64,000 bases of DNA from an uncultured Muribaculaceae bacterium (lineage in GTDB: Bacteria > Bacteroidota > Bacteroidia > Bacteroidales > Muribaculaceae): contig CAJTMM010000008.1 in the NCBI GenBank assembly GCA_910577465.1, positions 6,787 through 70,786 of the forward strand, written 5' to 3'. Positions 1 to 8,513 of this stretch are shown here, in pieces. The notes beneath the pieces are model-generated. The model did not search any database. It saw nothing but the letters and a program-made list of their open reading frames with translations, and had not been told where the DNA came from. Position 1 is the stretch's first letter. Every line of letters starts with the position of its first letter. The translations under genes and the position numbers were made by a program.

Positions 1-365
1 TCGGGTGTGCCGAGCCGGTATGTGGCGTGGTCGAGCTGCGCTCCACGCACCTTGATCTTACCACGCAACAACGGGGTGAGAGCAACGTCGATGTCTGCCG
101 AACGGGCTGTGACCATGGTGTCGCCTGTGGCTTCGATTACGGTAAGTCCGTCGAGTTGGAGATTGAGCGGGAACTTCAGGCTCAGGCGATTGAGCGCGAT
201 GTCCATGCCGGTGGACTTGCGTACCTCCTTTATGGCGTAGTCCTTGGCAAACTCCTGAACTGCCGGTATATAAAGCAATGCCGGTATTGCTAATACCAGT
301 ATCACAATCGACAGAAAGGTCCATAGCACGACCTTCTTTACTATATTTACTACTCCTCTTCTCAC
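1..365 (-). CDS. TamB-like translocation/assembly module, N-terminal part only
   Basis: The gene starts at a GTG (365) and runs off the left edge after about 121 codons. The visible part has a short basic head, one hydrophobic segment (residues about 11-30, LSIVILVLAIPALLYIP) and then the AsmA/TamB-type entry RKSTGMDIALNRLSLKFP. TamB/AsmA-like proteins are inner-membrane anchored and span the periplasm to help outer-membrane lipid or protein placement. It lies 82 bases downstream of the LptD-like gene on the same strand, which fits an envelope-biogenesis unit. Only the N-terminus is seen, so the family call is moderate; a different AsmA-like protein is possible. The GTG start is chosen because no ATG precedes the hydrophobic segment in frame. 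Confidence 0.65.
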   Translation of the reverse strand, partial: MRRGVVNIVKKVVLWTFLSIVILVLAIPALLYIPAVQEFAKDYAIKEVRKSTGMDIALNRLSLKFPLNLQLDGLTVIEATGDTMVTARSADIDVALTPLLRGKIKVRGAQLDHATYRLGTP

Positions 366-447
366 AAATGAAACAGAATTTTTACGCAATTACAACGCTG
401 CGCAAAACTCCTTGGTTTTGAATTTTGGTGTTTTTTTGTTAATTTTT

Positions 448-3372
448 TTAATACCAGGAAACGCCGTTGGAATAGGATGAGCGTTTGTCGTATTTGAGGT
501 CGGATAGCAGTGAGGAGTTCACTGATATGTGGAAGTTGTAGGATTTGTACGGACCTACGGGTACGAAGCTTGCCGTCATGGTGAAGCAGTGGAGGTCGCG
601 GGACACATTGCAGTTCATGTAGGCGAGCTTGTGGGTGTCGAAGTTGTAGCTTGCGGTGAAGCTGAAGTTCCAGTTTTTGGTGGGACGGATATTGCCCGAC
701 ATGCTGAGATTCTGTGTAATCTTGCCGTCGTATTCCATCTTCTTTTTGTTGAATGCGCCGTAGCTGTATCCCACGGAGTAGTTGAGGGTAAGGCTCCATG
801 GTACTTCCCATTTCATGTATCCGTCGGGGTTGAACTCCATGTCGTCGGAGCTGTCGCCGGGGTTGTCGCCGTCGAGGGAGTTGTTGTCGTCGAGCCGTCC
901 GCCCCGCCGCGGTCCACGAGGATTGTCGGGGTCGGGATTGTTTTTGTTGCCTTCGTCCTTTTTCTTACGTTTGAATGTGTTGTTGTTGAAAGTGTAAGAG
1001 AATGATGTGCCGGTGCTGGAGAGACGGGCAAGTCCTTTGCCGGCTTTCCAACGGGGGATGTTGACGCGAACGGGATTGCCGGCAGCGTTGAGCTGGTAGG
1101 TGTAGACGTCCCAGACGGCTGAGAGGTTGAGGTTGAAGTTCTTGACGAGACGGAGCATGAGGGAGGTGTTGATGTTGCTCCAGTTGAGTGAGTCGGCGGC
1201 AAAGTTGTAGCTTTGCGATACGGTGAAGTTCTCGATGAGGGAAATCTTTTTCTCGCCGATGCTGTCATCGTCGGTGCGCACTTTCATCTCGAGGTTATTG
1301 GCGAGTGAGAAGTTGACCATGCCTGTCTTGCCTTGTCCGGGTACTCCGAAGAGGCTGTTGGGGAACATGGAGTATTTGCGTTTCATCATCTCTCCGTTTA
1401 CGCCGGGGTACTCGTACTCGCCGTAGTAGCCGAAGAATGGTGAGCTGAAGTCGGGTGATCCGCTGAAGCTGACGGTGGGAGTGAGCACGTGGCGAATCAT
1501 CTTGACTTTATTGCCGAGGAATGGCAGCGGCTGGAAGAAGCCGTATATCTTGGTGTCGAGCGATACGGATGCGTTGAAGTCCCAGACGTTGTAGAAGTTG
1601 TAGCTGGTGTCGCATATCTCGACTGCGGCGTTGGGGTCCCACTTACGACGTACTTTGGTGGTGTACATGCGGTCGGTAAGGCTCACGCTCGGGGTGACGT
1701 TGAAGTACTTGAGGATGTTGAATGTGGCTGATATGGGTATGCTGTGACGCATGCCGTTTCGCCAGTCCTTGATGAGACTTTTCTGGAAGAATTCGTCTTG
1801 CTTTGCGGTAAGTGAGTTGTTGAACTGTCCGGAGTATGATAGCTTGATTTTTTCGTACCACCGCTCGCCGCCTACGGAGCGTTTGCGCTTGAAGGGGTAG
1901 ACTTGCGACATGGATATGGTGACGTTGGGGAACGAAACCGCGAGTGTGGAGTCCTGGCTTCGCTGTGCGACGCTTGCCGTACCGGAGAATGACCATTTGG
2001 AGCCGGGCGGACGGTATGTGAAGTTGACTGTACTACTCTTGGTGTTCTCGGTGAATGAGTTGGAGTAGTAGCTGTTGAGGTCGTTGCGTGAGTATCCGGA
2101 TGTGGTGAAGTTGACGGATGCCGAGAAGTTGAAAATGGGATTGGCTTTGGCGTCCTGTGAGTGGCTCCAGAGAATCTGGAAGTTGGTCTGCTTGGAGTAG
2201 TCGGGCAGACCTTTGTCGCCGAGTACGGTGCGGAGGTAGCTTATGTTGAAGTTGCCGGAGTATTTGTAGCGTTTGACGTATGCCGAACGGGCTTGCAGTC
2301 CCCATGAGCCTTTGGTGTATATCTCGCCTGTGAGTGCGAGGTCGATATTGTCGTTGATGGCGAAGTAATATCCTCCGTTGCTGAGGTAGAAGCCGCGGTT
2401 GTAGTCATCGCCGAATGTGGGGAATATGATACCGCTGGAGTATTTTTCGGAGAACGGGAAGTAGCCGAAGGGTACAGCCAAGGGGAGGGGGAGTCCGGCG
2501 AGTACCATGTAGGCGGGTCCGGTGACGATGTCTTTTTTGGGACGGACCTTGGCTTTGGTGAGCTGCATGTAGAAGTGCGGGTGCTCGTGATTGTCGCAGG
2601 TGGTGTAGCGTCCGTTCTGGAGATAGAAGGTGTTGTCATCAATCTTCTTGGATATGCCGCCTGTGAGGTAGCCTTCGCCCTGCTCGGTGATGACGTCGGT
2701 GATGAATCCTTTCTCGCTCTTGAAGTTGTAGCGCATAGTCTTGGATTCGTATTTGGTACCGTTGTCGTCGAATACGGGTGAGCCGATGACTTCTCCGACG
2801 CTGTCGGGGACACCAACGGCGTAGACGGTGCTGGAGTCCATGTTCATCTGTATGCGTGCGGCGTCGAGCTGTATGTCGCCGTAAGTGACTTTGCTTTCGC
2901 CGTAGAGGTATGCGTTGTTCTGCCCGATCAGCACCATGGAGTCGCGTGCGTAGATGTCGACGGTGTTGTCGAGGTCGGACTTGACGCGTGATATGCGTCT
3001 GCCTTTGGGCTGCTCGATGGTAATGGTGTCCTCGTTGATGCGGTGCCTTTCAAGTCGGGCTGTGGTGGCGGAGTCGAGCGGCGCTGCGGCGGGGATGGAG
3101 TCTTGGCGGTAGGCTACGGTAGTGCTGTCGGCGGGTGCCGGTATGGTGTCGCGCATGGCGCTTATGCGTCTGCGCCGTTCGGCAATCCTGTTGCGGCGTG
3201 CGGAACGTGAGCTGTCGGTGAGTGCGACGGGTCGGGTGGAGTCGGGTGTCACAAGTGTGGCAACGGGTGCGTCCGTAATGGATGCATCCGATGTCTTGTG
3301 ACGTGATGCGGCCGCTCCGAGAGCCATAAGTGCCGCAAATAGTATTATTATATATAGTTGAGAGTGCCTCAA
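448..3372 (-). CDS. lptD: Putative LPS-assembly protein LptD (Bacteroidetes type)
   Basis: Outer-membrane beta-barrel protein expected to insert lipopolysaccharide into the outer leaflet. It is read from a TTG at 3372, giving 974 residues with a signal peptide (LYIIILFAALMALGAAAS). An OstA/LptA-like part follows (about residues 110-330, with IDLDAARIQMNMDSSTVYAVG-like beta repeats). Then comes a long barrel region rich in alternating aromatic strands, ending in SNGVSWY with a terminal aromatic residue. An ATG at 3432 would add 20 residues, but a good promoter (3401-3432) lies between it and the TTG, so the shorter form is preferred. A low-complexity Asp/Asn/Gly/Pro stretch falls near 890-960 of the DNA. 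A TamB-like gene follows downstream. Confidence 0.8.
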   Translation of the reverse strand: MRHSQLYIIILFAALMALGAAASRHKTSDASITDAPVATLVTPDSTRPVALTDSSRSARRNRIAERRRRISAMRDTIPAPADSTTVAYRQDSIPAAAPLDSATTARLERHRINEDTITIEQPKGRRISRVKSDLDNTVDIYARDSMVLIGQNNAYLYGESKVTYGDIQLDAARIQMNMDSSTVYAVGVPDSVGEVIGSPVFDDNGTKYESKTMRYNFKSEKGFITDVITEQGEGYLTGGISKKIDDNTFYLQNGRYTTCDNHEHPHFYMQLTKAKVRPKKDIVTGPAYMVLAGLPLPLAVPFGYFPFSEKYSSGIIFPTFGDDYNRGFYLSNGGYYFAINDNIDLALTGEIYTKGSWGLQARSAYVKRYKYSGNFNISYLRTVLGDKGLPDYSKQTNFQILWSHSQDAKANPIFNFSASVNFTTSGYSRNDLNSYYSNSFTENTKSSTVNFTYRPPGSKWSFSGTASVAQRSQDSTLAVSFPNVTISMSQVYPFKRKRSVGGERWYEKIKLSYSGQFNNSLTAKQDEFFQKSLIKDWRNGMRHSIPISATFNILKYFNVTPSVSLTDRMYTTKVRRKWDPNAAVEICDTSYNFYNVWDFNASVSLDTKIYGFFQPLPFLGNKVKMIRHVLTPTVSFSGSPDFSSPFFGYYGEYEYPGVNGEMMKRKYSMFPNSLFGVPGQGKTGMVNFSLANNLEMKVRTDDDSIGEKKISLIENFTVSQSYNFAADSLNWSNINTSLMLRLVKNFNLNLSAVWDVYTYQLNAAGNPVRVNIPRWKAGKGLARLSSTGTSFSYTFNNNTFKRKKKDEGNKNNPDPDNPRGPRRGGRLDDNNSLDGDNPGDSSDDMEFNPDGYMKWEVPWSLTLNYSVGYSYGAFNKKKMEYDGKITQNLSMSGNIRPTKNWNFSFTASYNFDTHKLAYMNCNVSRDLHCFTMTASFVPVGPYKSYNFHISVNSSLLSDLKYDKRSSYSNGVSWY

Positions 3373-3400
3373 TTTGTGACAGGATGGTCTTATTTTCGTG

Positions 3401-3432
3401 CAAAGATACAATAGTTTGGGTGTAATATGCAA
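3401..3432 (-). promoter_or_regulatory. Bacteroidetes-type promoter for lptD
   Basis: On the minus strand a TTGC at 3432-3429 is followed after about 20 bases by TATCTTTG at 3408-3401, the TAnnTTTG minus-7 form of the Bacteroidetes primary sigma factor. Transcription would begin near 3395, just upstream of the TTG start at 3372. Confidence 0.6.
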
Positions 3433-3756
3433 TGATTTGACCCTTTTTAATAAAGCGTGTGTGCACCAATGGGTGATTTTTGTGCATTAATAAACTCGGA
3501 TATTGAAAGAATTGTTACATTTGCAGCAACTAAAAGAACTCATTAAAACTTTTTACCGAATGTAAACATAACAGAACTGCAGGACTTTCTTTTGTTCACC
3601 TTTTTGGTCTTTTTCGGTCGTTTTCTTCAATCTCATCGGTCACGTAGTCCGCTACGCACCCTTTTCATATTGAAAAAATCACCTCGGAAAATCTTCAAAA
3701 ATGTGAATAAATAAAAAGTTTAAATGAGTTCAAAATTGTAATCAAATATTCAAGAT
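3433..3756. other. Intergenic region with ilvE promoter box and a nested inverted repeat
   Basis: No gene is seen here. A TACATTTG box on the plus strand (3516-3523) could start transcription toward ilvE, leaving a leader of about 230 bases. The leader holds T-rich stretches and a nested palindrome: TTCAAT (3626-3631) pairs with ATTGAA (3669-3674), and inside it CGTAG (3643-3647) pairs with CTACG (3652-3656). The function is unknown; it could be an interspersed repeat or a leader structure. Confidence 0.45.
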
Positions 3757-4788
3757 ATGACAGAGGAATTGAATTTGGATTGGGCAAATCTGCCGTTTGG
3801 CTATGTGCGTACGGATTATAATGTGCGCTGTTCGTATAGGGATGGCAAGTGGGGCGACGTAGAGGTGTCGACCTCGGAGACGGTGAATATGCATATCGCC
3901 GCCACGGCATTGCATTACGGTCAGGAGATCTTTGAGGGATTGAAGGCATTCCGTGGAAAGGATGGCAAAATCCGGGTGTTCAGAATGCGCGAGAATGCCA
4001 AGCGCATACGTGAGTCGGCTCTCGGACTGAAGATGCAGCCTGTGCCTGAGGACCTTTTCTGCGAGATGGTGGAGAAGGTGGTGAAACTCAATGCCCGCTT
4101 CGTGCCCCCTTACGGTAGTGGCGCGTCGCTGTACATCCGTCCGCTCGAGATAGGAATGAGCGCGAGTGTAGGTGTGCGCACGTCGACTGAGTATCTGTTT
4201 CTGATATTGGTGAGTCCGGTGGGTCCGTATTTCAAAGGCGGTTTCCGTCCAACGAACATCTGTATAATGCGTGAATATGACCGTGTGGCTCCGAAGGGAA
4301 CCGGTCGCTGGAAGGTGGGTGGCAATTACGCCGCGAGTCTCGGGGCGGGCGAACGTGCGCATGAACTCGGTTACTCAGCCGTGCTTTACCTCGACCCGAA
4401 AGAGAAGAAGTATCTCGACGAGTGCGGTCCTGCCAACTTCTTCGCCATAAAGGATGGCAAGTATATAACTCCCGCGTCGGATTCGATATTGCCTTCAATC
4501 ACCAATATGAGTCTTCAGCAGATAGCCAAGGATATGGGAATGGAGGTGGAGAGCCGCCATATCACGGTGGATGAGCTTGCAGAGGTGCAGGAAGCTGCCG
4601 CGTGCGGTACAGCGGCGGTGGCATCGCCCGTGGGTGAAATCGATGATCTGGATACCGGCGTGAAGTATGTGGTTGCCAAGGATGGCAAGCCCGGTCCCGT
4701 GACCACCCAGCTGTACAATACTCTCCGTGCCATACAGTATGGTGAGATGGAGGATGTGCATGGCTGGAACACCATAATCGAAGAATGA
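3757..4788 (+). CDS. ilvE: Branched-chain amino acid aminotransferase
   Basis: Fold-type IV PLP enzyme that moves amino groups between glutamate and the 2-keto acids of leucine, isoleucine and valine in the cytosol. It has 343 residues, a normal length for the eukaryote-like BCAT subgroup. Visible signatures are HYGQEIFEGLKAFRG near residue 52, the PLP lysine in WKVGGNYAAS (Lys186), and ECGPANFFAI (about residue 228). The ATG at 3757 directly precedes the family's usual start. A short HD-domain gene follows 16 bases downstream and may be co-transcribed. Confidence 0.95.
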   Translation: MTEELNLDWANLPFGYVRTDYNVRCSYRDGKWGDVEVSTSETVNMHIAATALHYGQEIFEGLKAFRGKDGKIRVFRMRENAKRIRESALGLKMQPVPEDLFCEMVEKVVKLNARFVPPYGSGASLYIRPLEIGMSASVGVRTSTEYLFLILVSPVGPYFKGGFRPTNICIMREYDRVAPKGTGRWKVGGNYAASLGAGERAHELGYSAVLYLDPKEKKYLDECGPANFFAIKDGKYITPASDSILPSITNMSLQQIAKDMGMEVESRHITVDELAEVQEAAACGTAAVASPVGEIDDLDTGVKYVVAKDGKPGPVTTQLYNTLRAIQYGEMEDVHGWNTIIEE

Positions 4789-4804
4789 TATTTGCGTCCC
4801 GAAA

Positions 4805-5347
4805 ATGGATTATCAACATATCATAGATAAGTATTATCCCGCAGGCAGTGTCTTGCGGGATATTTATTTGAAGCATTGCCGGGCGGTGGCTGCCGAAGCG
4901 CTGGAGATATCGCACAGGTGCGGTCTGGAACTTGCCGATGATGAGGTGGAAGCTGCCGCGATGCTGCATGACATAGGGATTTATGCTACGGATGCCCCGG
5001 GGATAGAGTGCCATGGCAGCGAGCCGTATATACGCCACGGGGTAATAGGGGCGGCATTGTTGCGCCGCGAGGGTGCCGGTGAGACGGTGGCTCGTGTGGC
5101 GGAGCGTCATACCGGTGCCGGTATTACTGCAGCGGAGGTGGTGGAGCAGGAGTTGCCGTTGCCAGTGGCGGATTATGTGCCTGAGACGCTGCTCGAGCGG
5201 TTGATATGCTATGCCGATAAGTTCTATTCCAAGAGCGGTGACATGAAGCGTAAGCCGTTGGAGCGGGTGCGGAGGTCGCTGGCGCGTTTCGGTGCTGATA
5301 CGTTGTGCCGATTCGATGCGATGAGTGCCGAATTCGGCGGTTGTTGA
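4805..5347 (+). CDS. HD-domain metal-dependent phosphohydrolase-like protein
   Basis: A 180-residue cytosolic protein. The HD signature AAMLHDIGIYATD lies near residue 56, followed by a histidine-rich segment (CHGSEPYIRHG) and AERHTGAG (about residue 99). These are the expected metal-ligand positions of small HD hydrolases. The substrate cannot be told from sequence. It sits 16 bases after ilvE, probably in the same transcript, with no clear pathway link. Confidence 0.8.
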   Translation: MDYQHIIDKYYPAGSVLRDIYLKHCRAVAAEALEISHRCGLELADDEVEAAAMLHDIGIYATDAPGIECHGSEPYIRHGVIGAALLRREGAGETVARVAERHTGAGITAAEVVEQELPLPVADYVPETLLERLICYADKFYSKSGDMKRKPLERVRRSLARFGADTLCRFDAMSAEFGGC

Positions 5348-5353
5348 CAGGCG

Positions 5354-5755
5354 TTAAGGGATTTCGTCGCGAACGTTGAAGCAAGGACATGCCTTGGCGG
5401 CGTATTCGTTGTGTCCGTGGACGGTGGCTTCCGGGTAAAGGTCGCGCAGGTGCCGGATGAAACGTTGCAAGGCGGTGCGTTGTGCCGGGGTGCGGGTATC
5501 TGCCGGACTCATGGATGCGTCGCAACCCCCTACGTAGCATACTCCGATAGAATTGGCATTGTGCCCCTTGCAGTGCGCTCCCGCCAAGGTGATGTCCCTC
5601 CCTTTCATCACGGTGCCGTCAAGTGCAATTACAAAATGATAGCCGATGCCGTTGAATCCTCTGGCGCGATGCCATCGGTCGATTTCCCCAATACTCACGT
5701 TGCGTCCTGCCGGTGTGGCGGTGCAGTGGATTATTATTTCATTGATTTTTCTCAT
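5354..5755 (-). CDS. N-acetylmuramoyl-L-alanine amidase, T7-lysozyme type
   Basis: A 133-residue zinc amidase that cuts the bond between muramic acid and L-alanine in peptidoglycan. Its residues match T7 lysozyme spacing: zinc ligands His10, His115 and Cys123, plus catalytic Tyr39 and Lys121. No signal peptide is visible (it begins MRKINEIIIHCTATPAG), as in phage amidases and many Bacteroidales copies. The gene converges with the HD gene, with only 6 bases between stop codons. It may be a phage-derived or domesticated gene; no other phage genes are nearby. Confidence 0.88.
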   Translation of the reverse strand: MRKINEIIIHCTATPAGRNVSIGEIDRWHRARGFNGIGYHFVIALDGTVMKGRDITLAGAHCKGHNANSIGVCYVGGCDASMSPADTRTPAQRTALQRFIRHLRDLYPEATVHGHNEYAAKACPCFNVRDEIP

Positions 5756-5824
5756 AATGGTGCAAAGTTACAACCGACACCATGGGGTGTCCATGCGAAT
5801 TTGCACTTTTGATGATAATTTTTT

Positions 5825-6820
5825 TCAGGGTAGCAGTTCGGGGAAACGGGAGGTGCGTGTGATACGGTAAGTGGAGTCGGCAGGTTGTACGAACATGGCA
5901 GCGGCGGCGGGGGTGCGTTCAATCATGTCGACGGCTTGGTCGAGCGGCATTGCCATGCATGCGGTGGCAAGGGCATCGGCAAGCATGGCTGACGGAGCTA
6001 CGACGGTGGCGCTGAGGATATGCGGGTGTGCCGGCCGGCCGGTAACGGGGTCGATAGTGTGCCATACCTTGCCATGCTCCTCTTGCCGGAAATTGCGGTA
6101 ATTGCCTGATGTGGCGACTCCGACATCGGTAATGGCTATTACCGCCATGCGGCTGTGAATCACTGAGGTGTCGCTTTCTATAGGAGCGTCGACCATGACA
6201 TGCCATCTGTCGCCACGCGGATTTGCGCCCGACACAGCCATTTCGCCGCCTATCTCGACCATATAGTCGGTACAGCCGTTGCGCCGTAGCATCTCGCCGA
6301 TGAGGTCGCATCCGTAGCCTTTGGTTATGGCACTGAAATTGAACTCGGTGTGCGGAGTCGGGCGTACAATAGTGTCGGCAATAATATGGCAACGGTCTAT
6401 GCCTACGAGGGTGAGGGCGGAGTCGATCATGGCATCGGTAGGGGGTATGCCGGTGTTGCGGTAGCCGAATCCCCAGAGGTTGACGAGCGGGGCTACGGTG
6501 GGGTCGAATGCGCCATGGCTCAGTTTGTTGACCTCTTTTGATGCAAGAAATATGCGTCGGAAGAGGGTGTCGGTGGATACAGACACCCCATTGTTGATGC
6601 GCGACACTGTCGATGAATCGGTAAATGGCGATAACGACATCTCGACCTGCCGCATCACGTGGATTATGGAGTCGTCGAGCGGTCGGTGGCTCCTGTATGT
6701 TATATGATAGGTGGTCGCCCATACGGAGCCTTCGCATTTTTGGTACGGTGCGTTGCCGAATCCGGAGCATGCGGTGGTTATGAGCGTGAACAGCGGCAGT
6801 AAGGAGTGGTGTAATCTCAT
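5825..6820 (-). CDS. apbE: FAD:protein FMN transferase (ApbE family)
   Basis: Transfers FMN from FAD onto threonines of secreted or membrane flavoproteins such as Nqr/Rnf subunits, acting outside the cytoplasm. It has 331 residues. The N-terminus is a signal peptide with a possible lipobox (TLITTAC), so it may be a lipoprotein. ApbE motifs are present: SPFTDSSTVSRINNG (about residue 90), FNFSAITKGYGCD (about 167), EIGGEMAVSGANPRGDRW (about 193) and TSGNYRNF (about 240). The HAD gene lies 19 bases upstream on the same strand, so the two probably form an operon. Confidence 0.92.
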   Translation of the reverse strand: MRLHHSLLPLFTLITTACSGFGNAPYQKCEGSVWATTYHITYRSHRPLDDSIIHVMRQVEMSLSPFTDSSTVSRINNGVSVSTDTLFRRIFLASKEVNKLSHGAFDPTVAPLVNLWGFGYRNTGIPPTDAMIDSALTLVGIDRCHIIADTIVRPTPHTEFNFSAITKGYGCDLIGEMLRRNGCTDYMVEIGGEMAVSGANPRGDRWHVMVDAPIESDTSVIHSRMAVIAITDVGVATSGNYRNFRQEEHGKVWHTIDPVTGRPAHPHILSATVVAPSAMLADALATACMAMPLDQAVDMIERTPAAAAMFVQPADSTYRITRTSRFPELLP

Positions 6821-6839
6821 GGTCGGGGGAGAGTATGGG

Positions 6840-7499
6840 TTATTGTTCGAAAATGACGCGGCTTATCAGCTCGGGCATGGAGTCGATGATGTATGATGCG
6901 CCTGCGTTGATGAGGTCGCGTCGTGATGAGTTGCCGTAGGTGACACCGACGGTGCGGCATCCGGCACTACGTCCCATGGCAATGTCGACCGGCATGTCAC
7001 CGACCACTATGGTGTCGTCGGGGTATTGACCGAGTTTGGTGAGAGTGATGAGTACGGGTTCCGGGTCGGGTTTGGCGTGTGTCACATCGTCGGCACCGAT
7101 GATAAGGTCGAAATAACGTGTTATGCCGTCGGCATTGCAAAAGTCTATCAGAGAGTCGTTGGAACGCGATGATGCTACGGACATGTGTATGCCGAGCGAT
7201 GCCAATTGATGCAGCGTATCTTGTACTCCGGGGTATAACTCGGGTATGAACAGTTGCTTATTGGCATAAAAGATTCGGCGATAGGTGTCGACGCAATTGT
7301 CGATTTCGGATTCAGTGAAATCGGGATATAACTGGCGGAATCCTTCCCTCAAAGGTACACCTATCGTTGCCTGATACTCCGCGTCGGAACGCTCCGGAAT
7401 GCCCAGTTCGTCGATGGTCATACGGTAGGTGGTGAGGATGGTGGCTGTAGTGTCGGCTAAAGTTCCGTCAAAATCAAATATAATCAGTTTCGGTTTCAT
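6840..7499 (-). CDS. HAD-family phosphatase, phosphoglycolate phosphatase-like
   Basis: A 219-residue haloacid dehalogenase-superfamily hydrolase. Motif I is IIFDFDGTLADT (residues 6-17, nucleophile Asp9), motif II is in VASSRSNDSL, and the C-terminal acidic motif is VVGDMPVDIAMG. The cap is helical (subfamily IA), resembling Gph/pyrophosphatase PpaX-type enzymes. The natural substrate is not decided by sequence. Transcription likely starts at the TAACTTTG box on the minus strand at 7564-7557, and apbE follows downstream. Confidence 0.88.
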   Translation of the reverse strand: MKPKLIIFDFDGTLADTTATILTTYRMTIDELGIPERSDAEYQATIGVPLREGFRQLYPDFTESEIDNCVDTYRRIFYANKQLFIPELYPGVQDTLHQLASLGIHMSVASSRSNDSLIDFCNADGITRYFDLIIGADDVTHAKPDPEPVLITLTKLGQYPDDTIVVGDMPVDIAMGRSAGCRTVGVTYGNSSRRDLINAGASYIIDSMPELISRVIFEQ

Positions 7500-7556
7500 A
7501 TTATTTTCAATAAGGCTTATTGCCTATCCCAGGCATGTTTTTCAGAAATCAGGTAG

Positions 7557-7564
7557 CAAAGTTA
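7557..7564 (-). promoter_or_regulatory. Minus-7 box for the HAD-apbE unit
   Basis: TAACTTTG on the minus strand, about 58 bases before the HAD start codon. It matches the TAnnTTTG consensus; the upstream element was not clear. Confidence 0.45.
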
Positions 7565-7689
7565 AGGTAAAAAAATGGTTTATGAACATAGAATACCGGA
7601 TGTGGCTTACGGAAAATTTGTCAAATAGACTACCGAACACCAGTATTGTCGACATCAGATTCAATCTTGCTGAAAAGTGGGATAATGCG

Positions 7690-7720
7690 TTGATGTGTCG
7701 GATTTTTTGAAGTATCTTTG
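7690..7720 (+). promoter_or_regulatory. Promoter of the broken KilA-N gene
   Basis: A TTG at 7690-7692 and TATCTTTG at 7713-7720 are separated by 20 bases. The KilA-N start at 7747 lies about 26 bases beyond the minus-7 box, so the promoter of this dead gene still looks intact. Confidence 0.5.
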
Positions 7721-7746
7721 TTTTGAAAACAAACGCTTATTTCCAA

Positions 7747-8127
7747 ATGGCAAAAATAACCGTAAAAGATACCGAAGTTAATGTTGTAAAAGTAAACGGA
7801 GAGGATTACATTTGTCTCACCGATATGTTGCGTGCCAAAGATGGGGACTTCTTCATCACGGATTGGCTGCGTAACCGTAACACGCTTGAGTTTATCGGTA
7901 TTTGGGAGAAAGTGTATAATCCGGATTTTAATTATGGCGAATTCGCCACAATTAGAAATCAGTCCGGTCTCAACAGTTTCAAGATAAGCGTCAAGGAATT
8001 TGTGGCACGAACAAACGCCATATCACTTCAATCCAAAGCAGGACGATATGGTGGCACATACTTGGGACATGGGGACTTATCCACAATCCCAATTTCAAAG
8101 TGGTCGAATTTGACCACTTTAGAATGA
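7747..8127 (+). pseudogene. KilA-N domain protein, truncated (fragment 1)
   Basis: KilA-N is a DNA-binding domain common in phage and Bacteroidetes accessory genes. The start MAKITVKDTEVNVVKVNG and the core (YICLTDMLRAKDGDFF, IGIWEKVYNPDFNYGEF, FVARTNAISLQSKAGRYGGT) are normal up to about base 8060. The reading frame then enters an unrelated register (LGHGDLSTIP...) and stops. The usual continuation after GRYGGT (an AHKDIAFEFG-like region) is missing. At 8070 a second KilA-N piece begins in another frame, so this looks like a recombination or deletion junction between paralogues. Confidence 0.8.
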
Positions 8128-8240
8128 GTGCAGGTTTGCTATCTTTTGTATTGAGTGCTTCGGAATGGATTGAGAGAATCAATTTTTTAGTGCTGTCCGC
8201 TCAATCCATGTCTTTGTGGAAAGGACAAAATTATTGCTGA
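8070..8240 (+). pseudogene. KilA-N fragment 2, frame-shifted remnant
   Basis: A 57-codon frame different from fragment 1 reads WGLIHNPNFKVVEFDHFR and then SFVLSASEWIERI. This matches the central KilA-N region (compare WEKVYNPDFNYGEF in fragment 1) of a different paralogue. It has no start codon of its own in context and ends at a TGA (8238-8240). Confidence 0.7.
8165..8209. repeat. Inverted repeat at the junction of two KilA-N fragments
   Basis: ATGGATTGAG (8165-8174) faces its exact complement CTCAATCCAT (8200-8209). Each arm encodes the WIER motif of a KilA-N fragment, on opposite strands, so the repeat reflects two homologous segments in inverted order. Confidence 0.7.
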
Positions 8241-8343
8241 CGGCTGTATTTTTAATTATACCGAATTCGGTACAATTAAAATCCGGGTTATATAGCATCT
8301 CCCATACACCGAGGTATTTCCTCGCCAGAATAAAATAATTGGA
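8179..8343 (-). pseudogene. KilA-N fragment 3, inverted remnant
   Basis: On the minus strand a 55-codon frame reads KYLGVWEMLYNPDFNCTEF, then NNFVLSTKTWIERTALKN and stop. This is the same KilA-N segment as fragments 1 and 2, facing the other way. Fragments 2 and 3 meet tail to tail around 8180-8240. Confidence 0.7.
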
Positions 8344-8467
8344 TTACGAATATTTCAAACCACAAAATGATGTGGTTTGATAGCTATGGTGCAAAAGGGG
8401 AGCGAAATGGGATATTGCCTGCGGGCGATGGATGCGATTTCTTTTCATCGGATATAAATATATTTGT

Positions 8468-8475
8468 TATATTTG
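8468..8475 (+). promoter_or_regulatory. Minus-7 box for the DJ-1 family gene
   Basis: TATATTTG lies 38 bases ahead of the ATG at 8514 and matches TAnnTTTG. It lies inside the longer in-frame extension that begins at 8367, which argues for the 8514 start. Confidence 0.45.
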
Positions 8476-8513
8476 TGTGTTATAACATGTACGAAATATT
8501 AAATACGAGATAT

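Noticed and set aside
7991..8182. Minus-strand frame with a GLWISPHV stretch resembling the KilA-N C-terminal half
   Set aside because: It is the complement of the plus-strand NPNFK-coding bases of fragment 2, so the likeness is probably chance.
8367..8513. N-terminal extension of the DJ-1 family protein
   Set aside because: It covers intergenic sequence and a promoter box; family proteins begin at the later ATG.
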